Assembly (NCBI RefSeq): GCF_003514505.1
Contig: NZ_DOPX01000016.1
Span: 1 to 64,000, forward strand
Length of the DNA stretch: 64,000 nt
Source of the DNA: Proteiniclasticum sp.
GTDB taxonomy: Bacteria; Bacillota; Clostridia; Clostridiales; Clostridiaceae
Reading direction: 5' to 3'
Shown here: positions 41,736 through 50,256 of the stretch, piece after piece
Layout: the number at the start of each line of letters is the position of its first letter
Position numbering within the stretch: position 1 is the stretch's first letter
The notes under the pieces: model-generated
Seen by the model: only the letters and a program-made list of their open reading frames with translations
Told to the model about the DNA's origin: nothing
The model's database searches: none
Made by a program: the position numbers and the translations under genes

Positions 41736-43202
41736 CTAAAGTTTCTCGCCGTTACTTTCGATTACATCTTTGTACCAGTAATATGAATCTTTCTTATATC
41801 GCTTAAGAGACCCATTACCTGCATCATCTTGATCTACGTAAATGAATCCGTATCTCTTTGACATCTGAGACGTACCACATGAGATTAAATCAATGCAGCC
41901 CCAAGTTGTATATCCCATTAGTTCGACTCCATCCATTATAGCTTCTTTCATTTGCTCCACATGCTTCTTGATGTAGTCAATACGGTAGTCATCATGTATT
42001 TTTTTATCCTCAGAAAGTACATCTCTAGCGCCTAATCCGTTTTCGCATACAAACAGCGGTTTCTGGTATCTATCATAGAGCTTGATCAAGGAAATTCTAA
42101 GACCTATTGGATCAATTGGCCAGTCCCATTGAGTTAACTTTAAATACTTGTTTTTAATCGGGCTGTCAAAAGAACCGGCTAGTTTCGCAGCATCTTCTCG
42201 GTGCTCAGTAACATGTGACATATAGTAGCTAATCGCTACAAAATCAACAGTGCCTTCTTTAAGGATACTCGCATCTTCTGGATGCATCTTAACAGATATC
42301 TCGTTTTCTTTAAAATATCTATTCATATAGGCTGGATAAAAGCCTCGTGTCTGAACATCTGGATAGAACATATTCAGCTGATTGGACTTCACTGCTTGCA
42401 GTTGATCTTCAGGCTTTGTCGTCATGGCATAGGACTCGATTTGATTGATCATACAGCCAATTTTAGCATCAGGTATGATTGATCTTATTTCCTTAACTGC
42501 TAATGCACTTGCAAGGAACTGATGGTGAGAAGCTTGATACGCAGCTTCTAAAGCACTTCCTTCAAGTAAGTCCTCAAGTACCCCTGCACCTGTATATAGG
42601 CTATTCAGATTCATATTCATTTCATTAAATGTAATCCAGTACTTCACCTTACTCTTGTATCTTTCAAAAATAACCTTTGCATAATTATGAAATAACGGAA
42701 TTAATTCTCTGCTTACCCATCCATTGTATTTTTCTGTTAGTGCAATTGGCATCTCATAATGAGACATGGTTACAAGTGGCTCAATGCCATACTTTATGCA
42801 CTCGTCAAATACATCATCATAAAATTTCAGCCCTTCCTCATTAGGTACTTGCTCCATCCCTGTAGGAAATATCCTTGCCCAGGATACTGAAAGTCTAAAG
42901 GTCTTGAATCCCATCTCTGCAAATAGAGCAATATCTTCTTTATATCTATGATAAAAATCAATACCCCATCTTTTTGGGAAGATGTAGTTGCCTGGATTGG
43001 TTTTGTATTCCCTAAGTTCTTCTGAAGTTACATTGAAAGTGAAATTATCGACCTTACCTTTTGCATATGGATCTTTATATGCTGCATAGTCTGAAGTGGA
43101 AAGTCCTTTTCCACCTTCATTGTAAGCACCTTCAATCTGGTTTGCTGCAGTAGCACCACCCCACAGGAAGTTTTCTGGAAATCCTTTGTTTAAGTTAGTC
43201 AT
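41736..43202 (-). CDS. 6-phospho-beta-glucosidase (GH1)
   Basis: A family 1 glycoside hydrolase of 488 residues that cleaves phosphorylated beta-glucosides delivered by the PTS into glucose 6-phosphate and an aglycone or sugar. It has the GH1 N-terminus FPENFLWGGATAANQIEGAY, the acid/base motif TFNEMN and the nucleophile motif VCENGLG. The C-terminal KRYGFIYVD is typical of phospho-specific members. It is the last gene of the licT-PTS-glucosidase operon, 19 bases after the PTS gene. Confidence 0.95.
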   Translation of the reverse strand: MTNLNKGFPENFLWGGATAANQIEGAYNEGGKGLSTSDYAAYKDPYAKGKVDNFTFNVTSEELREYKTNPGNYIFPKRWGIDFYHRYKEDIALFAEMGFKTFRLSVSWARIFPTGMEQVPNEEGLKFYDDVFDECIKYGIEPLVTMSHYEMPIALTEKYNGWVSRELIPLFHNYAKVIFERYKSKVKYWITFNEMNMNLNSLYTGAGVLEDLLEGSALEAAYQASHHQFLASALAVKEIRSIIPDAKIGCMINQIESYAMTTKPEDQLQAVKSNQLNMFYPDVQTRGFYPAYMNRYFKENEISVKMHPEDASILKEGTVDFVAISYYMSHVTEHREDAAKLAGSFDSPIKNKYLKLTQWDWPIDPIGLRISLIKLYDRYQKPLFVCENGLGARDVLSEDKKIHDDYRIDYIKKHVEQMKEAIMDGVELMGYTTWGCIDLISCGTSQMSKRYGFIYVDQDDAGNGSLKRYKKDSYYWYKDVIESNGEKL

Positions 43203-43221
43203 ATATCATTCTCCTTTTAAA

Positions 43222-45093
43222 TTAATTTACTGCCATTAGTATGTCATCACTACTAGATGACACAGTGGATCCGGTGTTTTTAGTAACTAATACATCTAAA
43301 TAGTTAGCAGTATTTGTTACGACAATAGGGGAGCACAGATTAATCTTTCTTTTGTTCATTTCAGTTAAGTCAAACAACAGAAGGTCCTCTCCCTTATTCA
43401 CGATGTCGCCTTCACTAACCTTGAGCTCGAAGAACTCACCTTCGAGCTCAACGGTTTCTAATCCCACATGAATTAGTACTTCTACGCCATCATTAGAGAG
43501 TACAGCTATGGCATGATTTGTTGGAGTGGTAAGAATCACTTTACCATCAAAAGGTGAGACTACTTTTCCCTCCGTAGGAATGATGCAGACTCCTTTACCC
43601 ATGGTTTCTGAAGCAAACGTTTTATCAGGACACTCCGATAGAAGCTTTATTTCTCCAGTTATTGGTGCTGCTACACGAATGGGGGTACTCTTCACAGTTT
43701 CTACTGAGATCACAGTAGTGGGGGAAACCTCTGTTTTTTCTTCGCCTAAGTCAAATTTCATGACCAAAGTCAGTATGAGTGCGATTCCGAAACTTAATAC
43801 AACACCAAAAACGGCAAACATGAAGTTGTAAGTTCCTTGTTCAATATAGGTAGGAAGGGCTAGAATGCCTGGTACTGTAAAGCTAAATGCTTTAACACTA
43901 AGCCCTGCAAGGGTTGCACCACCAATTGCCGCGCCAATGAGGCTTGCATAGAATGGCTTTTTCAGTCGCATTGTAACACCGTATATAGCGGGTTCTGTGA
44001 TGCCGAATATAGCTGGAATCAATGCTGAGAACGCAATCTGTCTCATTTTACTATCTTTTGTTTTGATTAATACACCAAGGGTAGCGCCTGCTTGTGCAAG
44101 GTTTGCCACAAGATTCATAGGAAGAAGCATTACATCAAATCCAACCTTAGCAAAGCTGGCGAAAGTGCCTGGGAAAAATGCGTAGTGCATACCAGTGATT
44201 ACGATAAGTGGCATGAGTCCACCCATTAGAGCACCGCCAAATGGTCCAGCAACGGTAAATATCTTTGTAAATATCCTTTCAAGATAAACTCCAAGGAAAG
44301 ATCCTGCTGGAGCAATCAGAGCGAGTACGATTGGAGCAGTGACAAGCAGCATAATAAGTGGAACAAAAACGATATTCAATGACTTTGGAACAAATTTCTT
44401 CGCAAGTCTTTCCACATAACTTAGCAGCCATACGCCTAGAATAATTGGGATAACAGAACTGGAGTAGTTGTTTACCGGAATATTGATCCCTATAAAACTT
44501 AACTTGGTGATTTCACCGGCTGTGGCTAGATTTACGAAGGTAGGGTACATCAAGATACCTGCTAGAGTTAAGGACAATGCGGTACTTGTTTTAAACTTGT
44601 TTGACGCGGAATAAGCAAGCATAAAAGGCAGGAAGTAGAATACAGCATCTGATATTGCATTAAGAATCATATAGGTTTCACTTGATGCTGAAAGAATGTT
44701 TGTTGCTGAAAGAATTGCCATGATTCCCTTCAACAGACCTCCTCCAACTATTGCAGGAAGAATAGGGGTGAAGATTCCGGAGATGACATCAAATACCTTT
44801 TCCACCACATTCATGGATTTTTCTTCAGCAGCTTCCAGATTAATTTTCCCGGAAGTAAGCAATTCAACCTCACGAAACACATCAGCGACTTCACTTCCAA
44901 TAATTACCTGAAGCTGTCCACTTTGAAACTGTGCTCCAAGTACTCCATTCATTTTTTTAATAGTATCCATTTTCACCAGATCATTATTTTTAATGTTAAA
45001 GCGCAGCCTAGTAATACAGTGCCAGACTTGCGTTATATTCTCAACTCCTCCAATATTTGTTATTAGTGCTTTAGCCAGTTTGTCATTTGACAT
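43222..45093 (-). CDS. Beta-glucoside PTS transporter, EIIBCA
   Basis: The 623-residue membrane permease takes up and phosphorylates beta-glucosides. The domain order is EIIB (phospho-cysteine in WHCITRLRF, about residue 26), EIIC with about ten membrane segments (residues 100-460, including GMHYAFFPGTFASFAK), and EIIA (residues 480-610, with VLIHVGLETVELEG holding the phospho-histidine). It is expressed under LicT control: its leader has a RAT site overlapping a terminator. The glucosidase gene follows. Confidence 0.95.
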   Translation of the reverse strand: MSNDKLAKALITNIGGVENITQVWHCITRLRFNIKNNDLVKMDTIKKMNGVLGAQFQSGQLQVIIGSEVADVFREVELLTSGKINLEAAEEKSMNVVEKVFDVISGIFTPILPAIVGGGLLKGIMAILSATNILSASSETYMILNAISDAVFYFLPFMLAYSASNKFKTSTALSLTLAGILMYPTFVNLATAGEITKLSFIGINIPVNNYSSSVIPIILGVWLLSYVERLAKKFVPKSLNIVFVPLIMLLVTAPIVLALIAPAGSFLGVYLERIFTKIFTVAGPFGGALMGGLMPLIVITGMHYAFFPGTFASFAKVGFDVMLLPMNLVANLAQAGATLGVLIKTKDSKMRQIAFSALIPAIFGITEPAIYGVTMRLKKPFYASLIGAAIGGATLAGLSVKAFSFTVPGILALPTYIEQGTYNFMFAVFGVVLSFGIALILTLVMKFDLGEEKTEVSPTTVISVETVKSTPIRVAAPITGEIKLLSECPDKTFASETMGKGVCIIPTEGKVVSPFDGKVILTTPTNHAIAVLSNDGVEVLIHVGLETVELEGEFFELKVSEGDIVNKGEDLLLFDLTEMNKRKINLCSPIVVTNTANYLDVLVTKNTGSTVSSSSDDILMAVN

Positions 45094-45121
45094 GATACAA
45101 TCTCCTTTTTATAAAATAAAA

Positions 45122-45166
45122 AACCTAAATAAACAAACAGAATCTTTCTGTCTGAGTATTTAGGTT
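45122..45166 (-). terminator. Conditional terminator in the PTS gene leader
   Basis: AACCTAAATA (45122-45131) pairs with TATTTAGGTT (45157-45166), with a small inner stem and a T-rich run on the minus strand. Its first arm overlaps the RAT site, so LicT binding would prevent it from forming. Confidence 0.88.
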
Positions 45167-45190
45167 AATGCCTGTAAAAGTAACACACCT
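45163..45190 (-). promoter_or_regulatory. RAT antiterminator site upstream of the PTS gene
   Basis: The minus strand reads GGTGTGTTACTTTTACAGG followed by CATTAACC, close to the ribonucleic antiterminator consensus of BglG/LicT targets. It overlaps the terminator by 4 bases. Confidence 0.82.
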
Positions 45191-45196
45191 TATAGT

Positions 45197-46039
45197 TTAT
45201 TTTGTTATTTGTAGAATTCTTTGAATATGGATAACTAAATAGATAATTTCATCATTATTGACGGTAATACTGTACTCTCGTTGGAGCATTGTTCTTAAGT
45301 TTTGAGCACATAAGAATGCATCAGGATATTGCTTTTCAATAATTCCATAAAGTTCATCGTTAGGAGATGAATTGCTTTGTATTTTTCGCAGCTGTCTATT
45401 CATGAAGTATCTGATATGGGTAACAAACCTGGAATAATCGATTGTATCCTTCTTCAGTGAAATATTGAAATATGATTGGATGGCCATTACAATACTCTTT
45501 GTAATTTTTGTAATATGCATAGTTTCATCCATGGAGTCTGTCGCTTGTTGAGCATTCACTAAATGGAGTGCAATAAATGATGCCTCTATATCAGGTAAGT
45601 CCACATCAGTCTCTGCCTTAATGAGTTTTAGTGCATTTGTCCCAACTTCATATTCATTATGATATAAGAATGGAATTTCCCATTGAAGATTGCTTTCGTT
45701 CAGTGTCATGTTTTCAGAAATTCTTTCGATAGCAGATTGAATGTGATCTGCTAATGCAATGAGCAAGCTGCCGTTAAATGCCTTCTGTAGCTTGTTATCT
45801 GCAAGACTGATGATTTTCTCAGCAAGTGAGAGCATTTCAGGAGAAATGCCATCAAGAATCTTTGATGTATTCTCGCCTGAAGTCTTGATTTGAAAAACCT
45901 TAGTGACATATTCATCAGATATAAAATCACCTTTTTTCTTTTTGAAACCAATACCCGTCCCAAATAATACAAGTTCTTCATGATGAACATCTTGGGCAAG
46001 AACCAAATTGTTATTCAGGGACCTAACGATTGTATAAAT
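45197..46039 (-). CDS. licT: LicT/BglG-family transcriptional antiterminator
   Basis: An RNA-binding antiterminator of about 280 residues. The N-terminal co-antiterminator domain (YTIVRSLNNNLVLAQD, then FGTGIGFKKKKGD) binds RAT RNA. Two PTS regulation domains follow, with phosphorylatable histidines in LADHIQSAIER, LYHNEYEVG, IALHLVNAQ and LVIHIQRI. The N-terminus fits a start at an ATT codon (46039), 8 bases after GGAGGTGA. No ATG, GTG or TTG is well placed, since the only upstream TTG (46108) lies inside the leader terminator. The gene has its own RAT site, so it autoregulates. Confidence 0.9.
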   Translation of the reverse strand: MYTIVRSLNNNLVLAQDVHHEELVLFGTGIGFKKKKGDFISDEYVTKVFQIKTSGENTSKILDGISPEMLSLAEKIISLADNKLQKAFNGSLLIALADHIQSAIERISENMTLNESNLQWEIPFLYHNEYEVGTNALKLIKAETDVDLPDIEASFIALHLVNAQQATDSMDETMHITKITKSIVMAIQSYFNISLKKDTIDYSRFVTHIRYFMNRQLRKIQSNSSPNDELYGIIEKQYPDAFLCAQNLRTMLQREYSITVNNDEIIYLVIHIQRILQITK

Positions 46040-46091
46040 TAATCTCACCTCCGATTCTAAAATATATTCTGGAATTTTGGATACAAAAAAA

Positions 46092-46130
46092 CACCAAACA
46101 TATGACAAACCATCGTCATACTATTTGGTG
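46092..46130 (-). terminator. Conditional terminator in the licT leader
   Basis: CACCAAA (46092-46098) pairs with TTTGGTG (46124-46130), and TATGAC (46101-46106) with GTCATA (46115-46120). A run of T residues follows on the minus strand (46085-46091). It overlaps the RAT by 4 bases. Confidence 0.9.
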
Positions 46131-46156
46131 GTGCCTGATCGTATCAGTAACACTCC
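46127..46156 (-). promoter_or_regulatory. RAT antiterminator site in the licT leader
   Basis: The minus strand reads GGAGTGTTACTGATACGATC then AGGCACCACC, an excellent match to the RAT consensus (GGATTGTTACTGC...GCAGGCAAAACC). Confidence 0.9.
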
Positions 46157-46176
46157 GCGTGTCTTTTATATTTATC

Positions 46177-46205
46177 AATCTATCACAGTACAATTTTGAT
46201 GTCAA
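46177..46205 (-). promoter_or_regulatory. Promoter of the licT operon
   Basis: On the minus strand a perfect -35 TTGACA (46205-46200) and a -10 TAGATT (46182-46177) are separated by 17 bases. Transcription would start near 46170, just upstream of the RAT. Confidence 0.75.
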
Positions 46206-46542
46206 TGGAATCCTTAACATTTTAGTTTTTAGTTTTTATTTTTTTATTTCTTTCACCCTAATTGTAAGAGTAACCTCCACTCTTGGGACCCTACTAAATT
46301 AGACATAGGTGATGCCTCTGGTTCAGTCGTGGTTTAGTTGGAGAGATCATAACAATATCATCAGGCGCGATGTAATCATCAAGCATTTTTTTAGAAAATA
46401 TAACCTTCAAATGTTGAAAAAACTGCATAAGGACTCCTATCACCAAGATACTTATGCATATATGAATTTACGTTCACCTATTCAAAAAGTATTTTACTCA
46501 TGATGTTCAGTTTCAAACACACTAAAGTGACACAATCAGAAA
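46206..46542. other. Gene-free stretch upstream of licT
   Basis: No supported gene. A 64-codon frame at 46309-46503 has no family similarity and no ribosome site. The region is AT-rich, with no other structure seen. Confidence 0.4.
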
Positions 46543-46566
46543 AGAAGAACCCCGAAAGGTTCTTCT
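46543..46566 (-). terminator. Terminator of the two-component/lipoprotein operon
   Basis: AGAAGAACC (46543-46551) pairs with GGTTCTTCT (46558-46566), followed by a short T run on the minus strand. It lies 54 bases beyond the lipoprotein stop. Confidence 0.75.
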
Positions 46567-46619
46567 GAAGAAAATGCACCTTATTTATGACTGATCCTCA
46601 TCCTACGTTAGAGATACAG

Positions 46620-47720
46620 CTACTTCTTTGCAGGGAGAGTCAGTGTAAGGATGGTGCTGTCCGCACCCGTTTCTGTGTACTTGGTGTAAGAGAGTTGTTC
46701 ACCTGAGAGGCTAAAGACGCTTCTCTGGATCTCTCCATCCACAGCCACCAGAGTGGTGGTGCCGGAAAGAAGATCATACACATAGAGCCCTTCATTGGAA
46801 GCTCCGTTGACATCCTTCTTCAGGTAGTAGGAAATCATCCGCTGATCTTCCGACCAAGCTGCTGCGCTGATGGAAATGCCTTCCGCCAGAACCGTTTTTG
46901 TGGCAGCATCCGCATCACTGAGAATCAAGGTGCTCTTTGCGCCATCACCCAGGATGGCAGTGAAGTGTGTGCCGCTTGGAGAAGGAAGAATGCTGTACAC
47001 ATTTTCCAGAGGAAGGGTGGTGATCTCTCTCGTATTCAGATCAAACTTCTTTAAAGAAGTAGAGCTGATTTCTGTAAAGAGGATGGCATCCTTGATTTTC
47101 ACTGCATGGACCACATTCATCTCTTTCAGCTCCTCGATATGCTCAACAGCACCGCCTGGAACCTTCATGAAGACACCGCCCTGATAGGATGGTCCAACCA
47201 AAATATTATCGGAGGTCCATTCTCCGCTCATGGCTTCCTCAATGAGGGTGCCGGTTCCATTAGGAGCCACAGGCATCATGAAGAACGCAGGGTCTCCTAA
47301 GGTGTATTCATAGTAGAAGATATTCTTCTTATCCTTCGAAAGCTCAGCGCCCCAGAAGTTCCAGTCAGCCTTTCCTTGAAGAAGAGTGAACTCCTTGGTA
47401 TTCAGGTCATAGGTATACAGACTTCTTGGGTGAAGACCCTGATATTCTTCCAAGGTTAGCTTTGGAAGATCCTTATTCTCCTTGGAAAGAACCACGGTAT
47501 GCTCATTGAGCCATCCGGTGATCTCCATACCCTGTAGAGCCTCGATAGCCTTTACAGCAACCTCTGCAGATGTTTCTTCTCCTTCCTCTCCAATGATGAC
47601 AATATCCTCCCCTGGCTTCTCCCCTGGAGAAGCATCAGGCGCTTTTCCGCTGGCACAACCGGTAACAGCTGTCAGTACCATTGCTGCAAGTAGTGTAAGT
47701 GCGATGTTTTTTCTTTTCAT
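46620..47720 (-). CDS. Beta-propeller-like lipoprotein
   Basis: A signal peptide with lipobox (LTAVTGCAS) marks a 366-residue surface lipoprotein. The mature part has repeated strand units (RSLYTYDLNTKEFTLLQG, LKKFDLNTREITTLPLE, EGLYVYDLLSGTTTLVAV, SVFSLSGEQLSYTKY), as in TolB/WD-type propellers. It lies 110 bases downstream of the histidine kinase gene in the same orientation, so it is probably the target or a sensor accessory of that two-component system. Its ligand is unknown. Confidence 0.78.
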   Translation of the reverse strand: MKRKNIALTLLAAMVLTAVTGCASGKAPDASPGEKPGEDIVIIGEEGEETSAEVAVKAIEALQGMEITGWLNEHTVVLSKENKDLPKLTLEEYQGLHPRSLYTYDLNTKEFTLLQGKADWNFWGAELSKDKKNIFYYEYTLGDPAFFMMPVAPNGTGTLIEEAMSGEWTSDNILVGPSYQGGVFMKVPGGAVEHIEELKEMNVVHAVKIKDAILFTEISSTSLKKFDLNTREITTLPLENVYSILPSPSGTHFTAILGDGAKSTLILSDADAATKTVLAEGISISAAAWSEDQRMISYYLKKDVNGASNEGLYVYDLLSGTTTLVAVDGEIQRSVFSLSGEQLSYTKYTETGADSTILTLTLPAKK

Positions 47721-47830
47721 GATTGGTACCTCCTTTTTTGATTACCCTCATCATACCCGCCGGATGTTTCCATAGAATATCCGATTGTATCCATGGTTCA
47801 CTCAAATGAAAACAATAAATGAACAAAGGG

Positions 47831-49297
47831 TCATCCATCGGATTCCAGCGCCAAAGGGAAAGAAAGCTGAAAGGCGGTACCCTCATCTGAGGAAGCAAGA
47901 AGAGTCAGGGTGCCACCCTGAAGCTCCGTATACTTTTTGGCAAGAGAAAGGCCAAGGCCCACTCCGCCGGTTTCTCTGGAACGGTTTTTGTCAACGGTGT
48001 AGAAGGGATCAAAGATCCTCTGGGAGAGATCCATGGGGATGCCGATGCCTGTATCCTCCAGCTGAAGGATGCCCAAATGCTCTTCTGGATAAATCCGGAG
48101 GAAGATCTTTCCTTGAGGCTTATTATATTTGATGGCATTGTCCAGTAAATTCATGAGAACAATGAGGAGAGCTTCCCGGTCACCTAGAATCTCCACTTCT
48201 TCCACCTCTTTACTAAGGGTGAGACCAAACTTCTCCATTTTTCCCTTCAGGCTGTGGAGAACCTCCTCCACAAGCACAGAGAGCTTCAAAGGGGAGAGGG
48301 CGGTATGAGGCTCATAATGCTCCAACTTTGAAAGTTCCAGGGTTTTCTCCACCATGTCATAGAGCCTTCTGGTCTCCTCTTCTATGGCAGGAAGGGCCTT
48401 CTTAAGAAGTACAGGATCTTCCGGATACATGGAAAGAAGATCGAGATATGCCCGGACAGAGGTCAGCGGAGTTTTGAACTCATGGGTGACAGCACCGATG
48501 AATTCTTTTTGCTGTTTCTCAAGGATTTCCAGTTTCTTCACCGCATCTGTAAGCTTCTTTTCTTCCTCCTGCATGTCTTCTACTGTGGCTTTGATCTTTT
48601 GTCCCATATGATAGACCCCCTGGCTGAGAGAGCCGATTTCATCGTTTCTTCCGGAAACTTTAAAGTCATAGGATCCAGTCTCTATTTTTTCTACGGCCTC
48701 GTTCAGTTTCACAATATCTGAAGCATAGGATCTGAAATAGAGATACGCTGCAAGAAACGATACAAGAAAAACCACAGCACCCACATAGAGAAAGCGGTTG
48801 GCAGTGTTTTCATAGAAGCTGTTTTCATTCCGGAGGGAGTAGTAGAAAGCAAGAATCCCCACCCGCTGACCCTCAATGCTTAAAGGGGTCAGATAGAAAA
48901 GATCATCTCCTTTCGCTTGGTAGAGAGTCTTTCCTTCCAGAGCTAAAGGCAGAAGCTCCTTAAGCGTTTCTTCATTGAGCGTTTCCTTTCTGGGACTGAG
49001 CAAGGTGCCTTCTAATGAAAAGAGGGCCGTCTCCTGACCTGTATAGCCTGCAAGGCTCCCTGTAAGCTCCACTACAGTTTTTTTCAGAAACACTTCCGGG
49101 AGAACCTCCTCACTGGAGAGAAAGCTCTGACGAAGATAAGCTTCTGAAAGAAACGTCTGCTGCTTCAGATAGTTTTCATATTCCGCTTTCTGATTCTCCC
49201 GGATGCCGTCCAGAATAAAGACTCGTAGAAGAATCACAGTAAGGAGAAGAAGGATCAGAAGAAACAAGCTGAATTTCATTTTGATGCTGCTTCTCAT
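47831..49297 (-). CDS. Sensor histidine kinase
   Basis: The 488-residue membrane kinase has TM1 at about residues 7-29 and an extracytoplasmic sensor of about 135 residues. TM2 (FLYVGAVVFLVSFLAAYLYF) is followed by a HAMP domain, the H-box FIGAVTHEFKTPLTSV (His near 271), the N-box NLLDNAIKYN and the G-boxes LEDTGIGIP and GGVGLGLSLAKKY. It autophosphorylates and passes phosphate to the response regulator encoded just upstream. The two genes overlap by 4 bases. The signal is unknown. Confidence 0.94.
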   Translation of the reverse strand: MRSSIKMKFSLFLLILLLLTVILLRVFILDGIRENQKAEYENYLKQQTFLSEAYLRQSFLSSEEVLPEVFLKKTVVELTGSLAGYTGQETALFSLEGTLLSPRKETLNEETLKELLPLALEGKTLYQAKGDDLFYLTPLSIEGQRVGILAFYYSLRNENSFYENTANRFLYVGAVVFLVSFLAAYLYFRSYASDIVKLNEAVEKIETGSYDFKVSGRNDEIGSLSQGVYHMGQKIKATVEDMQEEEKKLTDAVKKLEILEKQQKEFIGAVTHEFKTPLTSVRAYLDLLSMYPEDPVLLKKALPAIEEETRRLYDMVEKTLELSKLEHYEPHTALSPLKLSVLVEEVLHSLKGKMEKFGLTLSKEVEEVEILGDREALLIVLMNLLDNAIKYNKPQGKIFLRIYPEEHLGILQLEDTGIGIPMDLSQRIFDPFYTVDKNRSRETGGVGLGLSLAKKYTELQGGTLTLLASSDEGTAFQLSFPLALESDG

Positions 49298-49986
49298 AAA
49301 GCGCCACCCGAAACCTTATATCCCACGCCATGCTTGGTTTCAATGACATCAGAATAGTCAGACCCAAGCTTTTTCCGGAGCCTGCCCACATGAAGGTCCA
49401 CGGTTCTTGTGCCTCCAACGTAGTCCATGCCCCAGATAAGATCCAGTAGCTGCTCCCTTTCATAGACCCGGTCCGGATGAAGAAAGAGGGTAGAAAGAAG
49501 GTCATATTCCTTTGGCGTCAGATCTAAAAGAGCCTCTCCCGCATAGACCTTCCGCTCCTTAGGATAGAGCCTGACTCCGCGGATCTCGACACAAGATGAA
49601 GCTTTTTCCCGGCTCTTCAGATCCTCCACCCGCCTCAGAAGAGATTTGACTCTGGCAAGAAGCTCCCTCATGTCAAAGGGTTTTGTCATATAGTCGTCCG
49701 CGCCCAGCTCCAGCCCCAGCACCTTGTCGATGATTTCTCCCTTGGCCGTGAGCATGAGGACTCCGAAAGACTTGTCATAGGAAAGCCGTTTGAGGATCTC
49801 AAAACCGTCCATGCCGGGCAGCATCACATCGAGAAGAAGCACATCGGGCTGAAAGTCCTCGATGGCTTTTAGAGCGCCTTGTCCTGTATGAAGCATCCTC
49901 ACCGTGAGACCTTCTTTTTCCAGGCCATAGGCTATGGCTTCTGCAATTCTCAGTTCATCTTCCAGGAGAAGGATCTTTCCTTTCAT
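49294..49986 (-). CDS. OmpR-family response regulator
   Basis: The 230-residue regulator has a receiver domain with acidic pocket residues (LLLEDE), phospho-acceptor Asp53 (LLLDVMLPGMDG), Lys near 102 (LTAKGE) and GADDYMTKPF. A C-terminal winged helix follows (LTPKEYDLLSTLFLHP, RTVDLHVGRLRKKLG, VGYKV). It is the first gene of the regulator-kinase-lipoprotein operon. Confidence 0.95.
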   Translation of the reverse strand: MKGKILLLEDELRIAEAIAYGLEKEGLTVRMLHTGQGALKAIEDFQPDVLLLDVMLPGMDGFEILKRLSYDKSFGVLMLTAKGEIIDKVLGLELGADDYMTKPFDMRELLARVKSLLRRVEDLKSREKASSCVEIRGVRLYPKERKVYAGEALLDLTPKEYDLLSTLFLHPDRVYEREQLLDLIWGMDYVGGTRTVDLHVGRLRKKLGSDYSDVIETKHGVGYKVSGGAL

Positions 49987-50182
49987 CTATGTTCACCTCA
50001 CTACACATTCGTGGTATTCTCCGTTGCTGTATGGAATCTCCATACGCACACAGGTTCATAACTTTAGCGTACTTTAGGAGAGAAGAGGAAACGTATCAAA
50101 AGAATGACATTGTTTAATTTTGTCAAAGAAAACAGAAAGTGGAATCTGAGGAAGGATCCATCTAAAAGGGTTCACCTTTGAA

Positions 50183-50211
50183 TTGTCACATCTTTCACAG
50201 TAAGGTAGAAT
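50183..50211 (+). promoter_or_regulatory. Promoter of the MerR-methyltransferase gene
   Basis: -35 TTGTCA (50183-50188), 17-base spacer, -10 TAGAAT (50206-50211). The start codon is 45 bases downstream after GGGGGAAAGAG. Confidence 0.7.
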
Positions 50212-50256
50212 AGAAGTGATTTATTTCTAAACGATGAGATACAGTGGGGGAAAGAG

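Noticed and set aside
46309..46503. 64-codon plus-strand frame upstream of licT
   Set aside because: No ribosome site, no family pattern and the composition of random AT-rich sequence. A faint resemblance of its end to transposase tails was too weak.
47785..48132. Plus-strand frame opposite the histidine kinase
   Set aside because: Shadow of the kinase gene, without ribosome site or family similarity.
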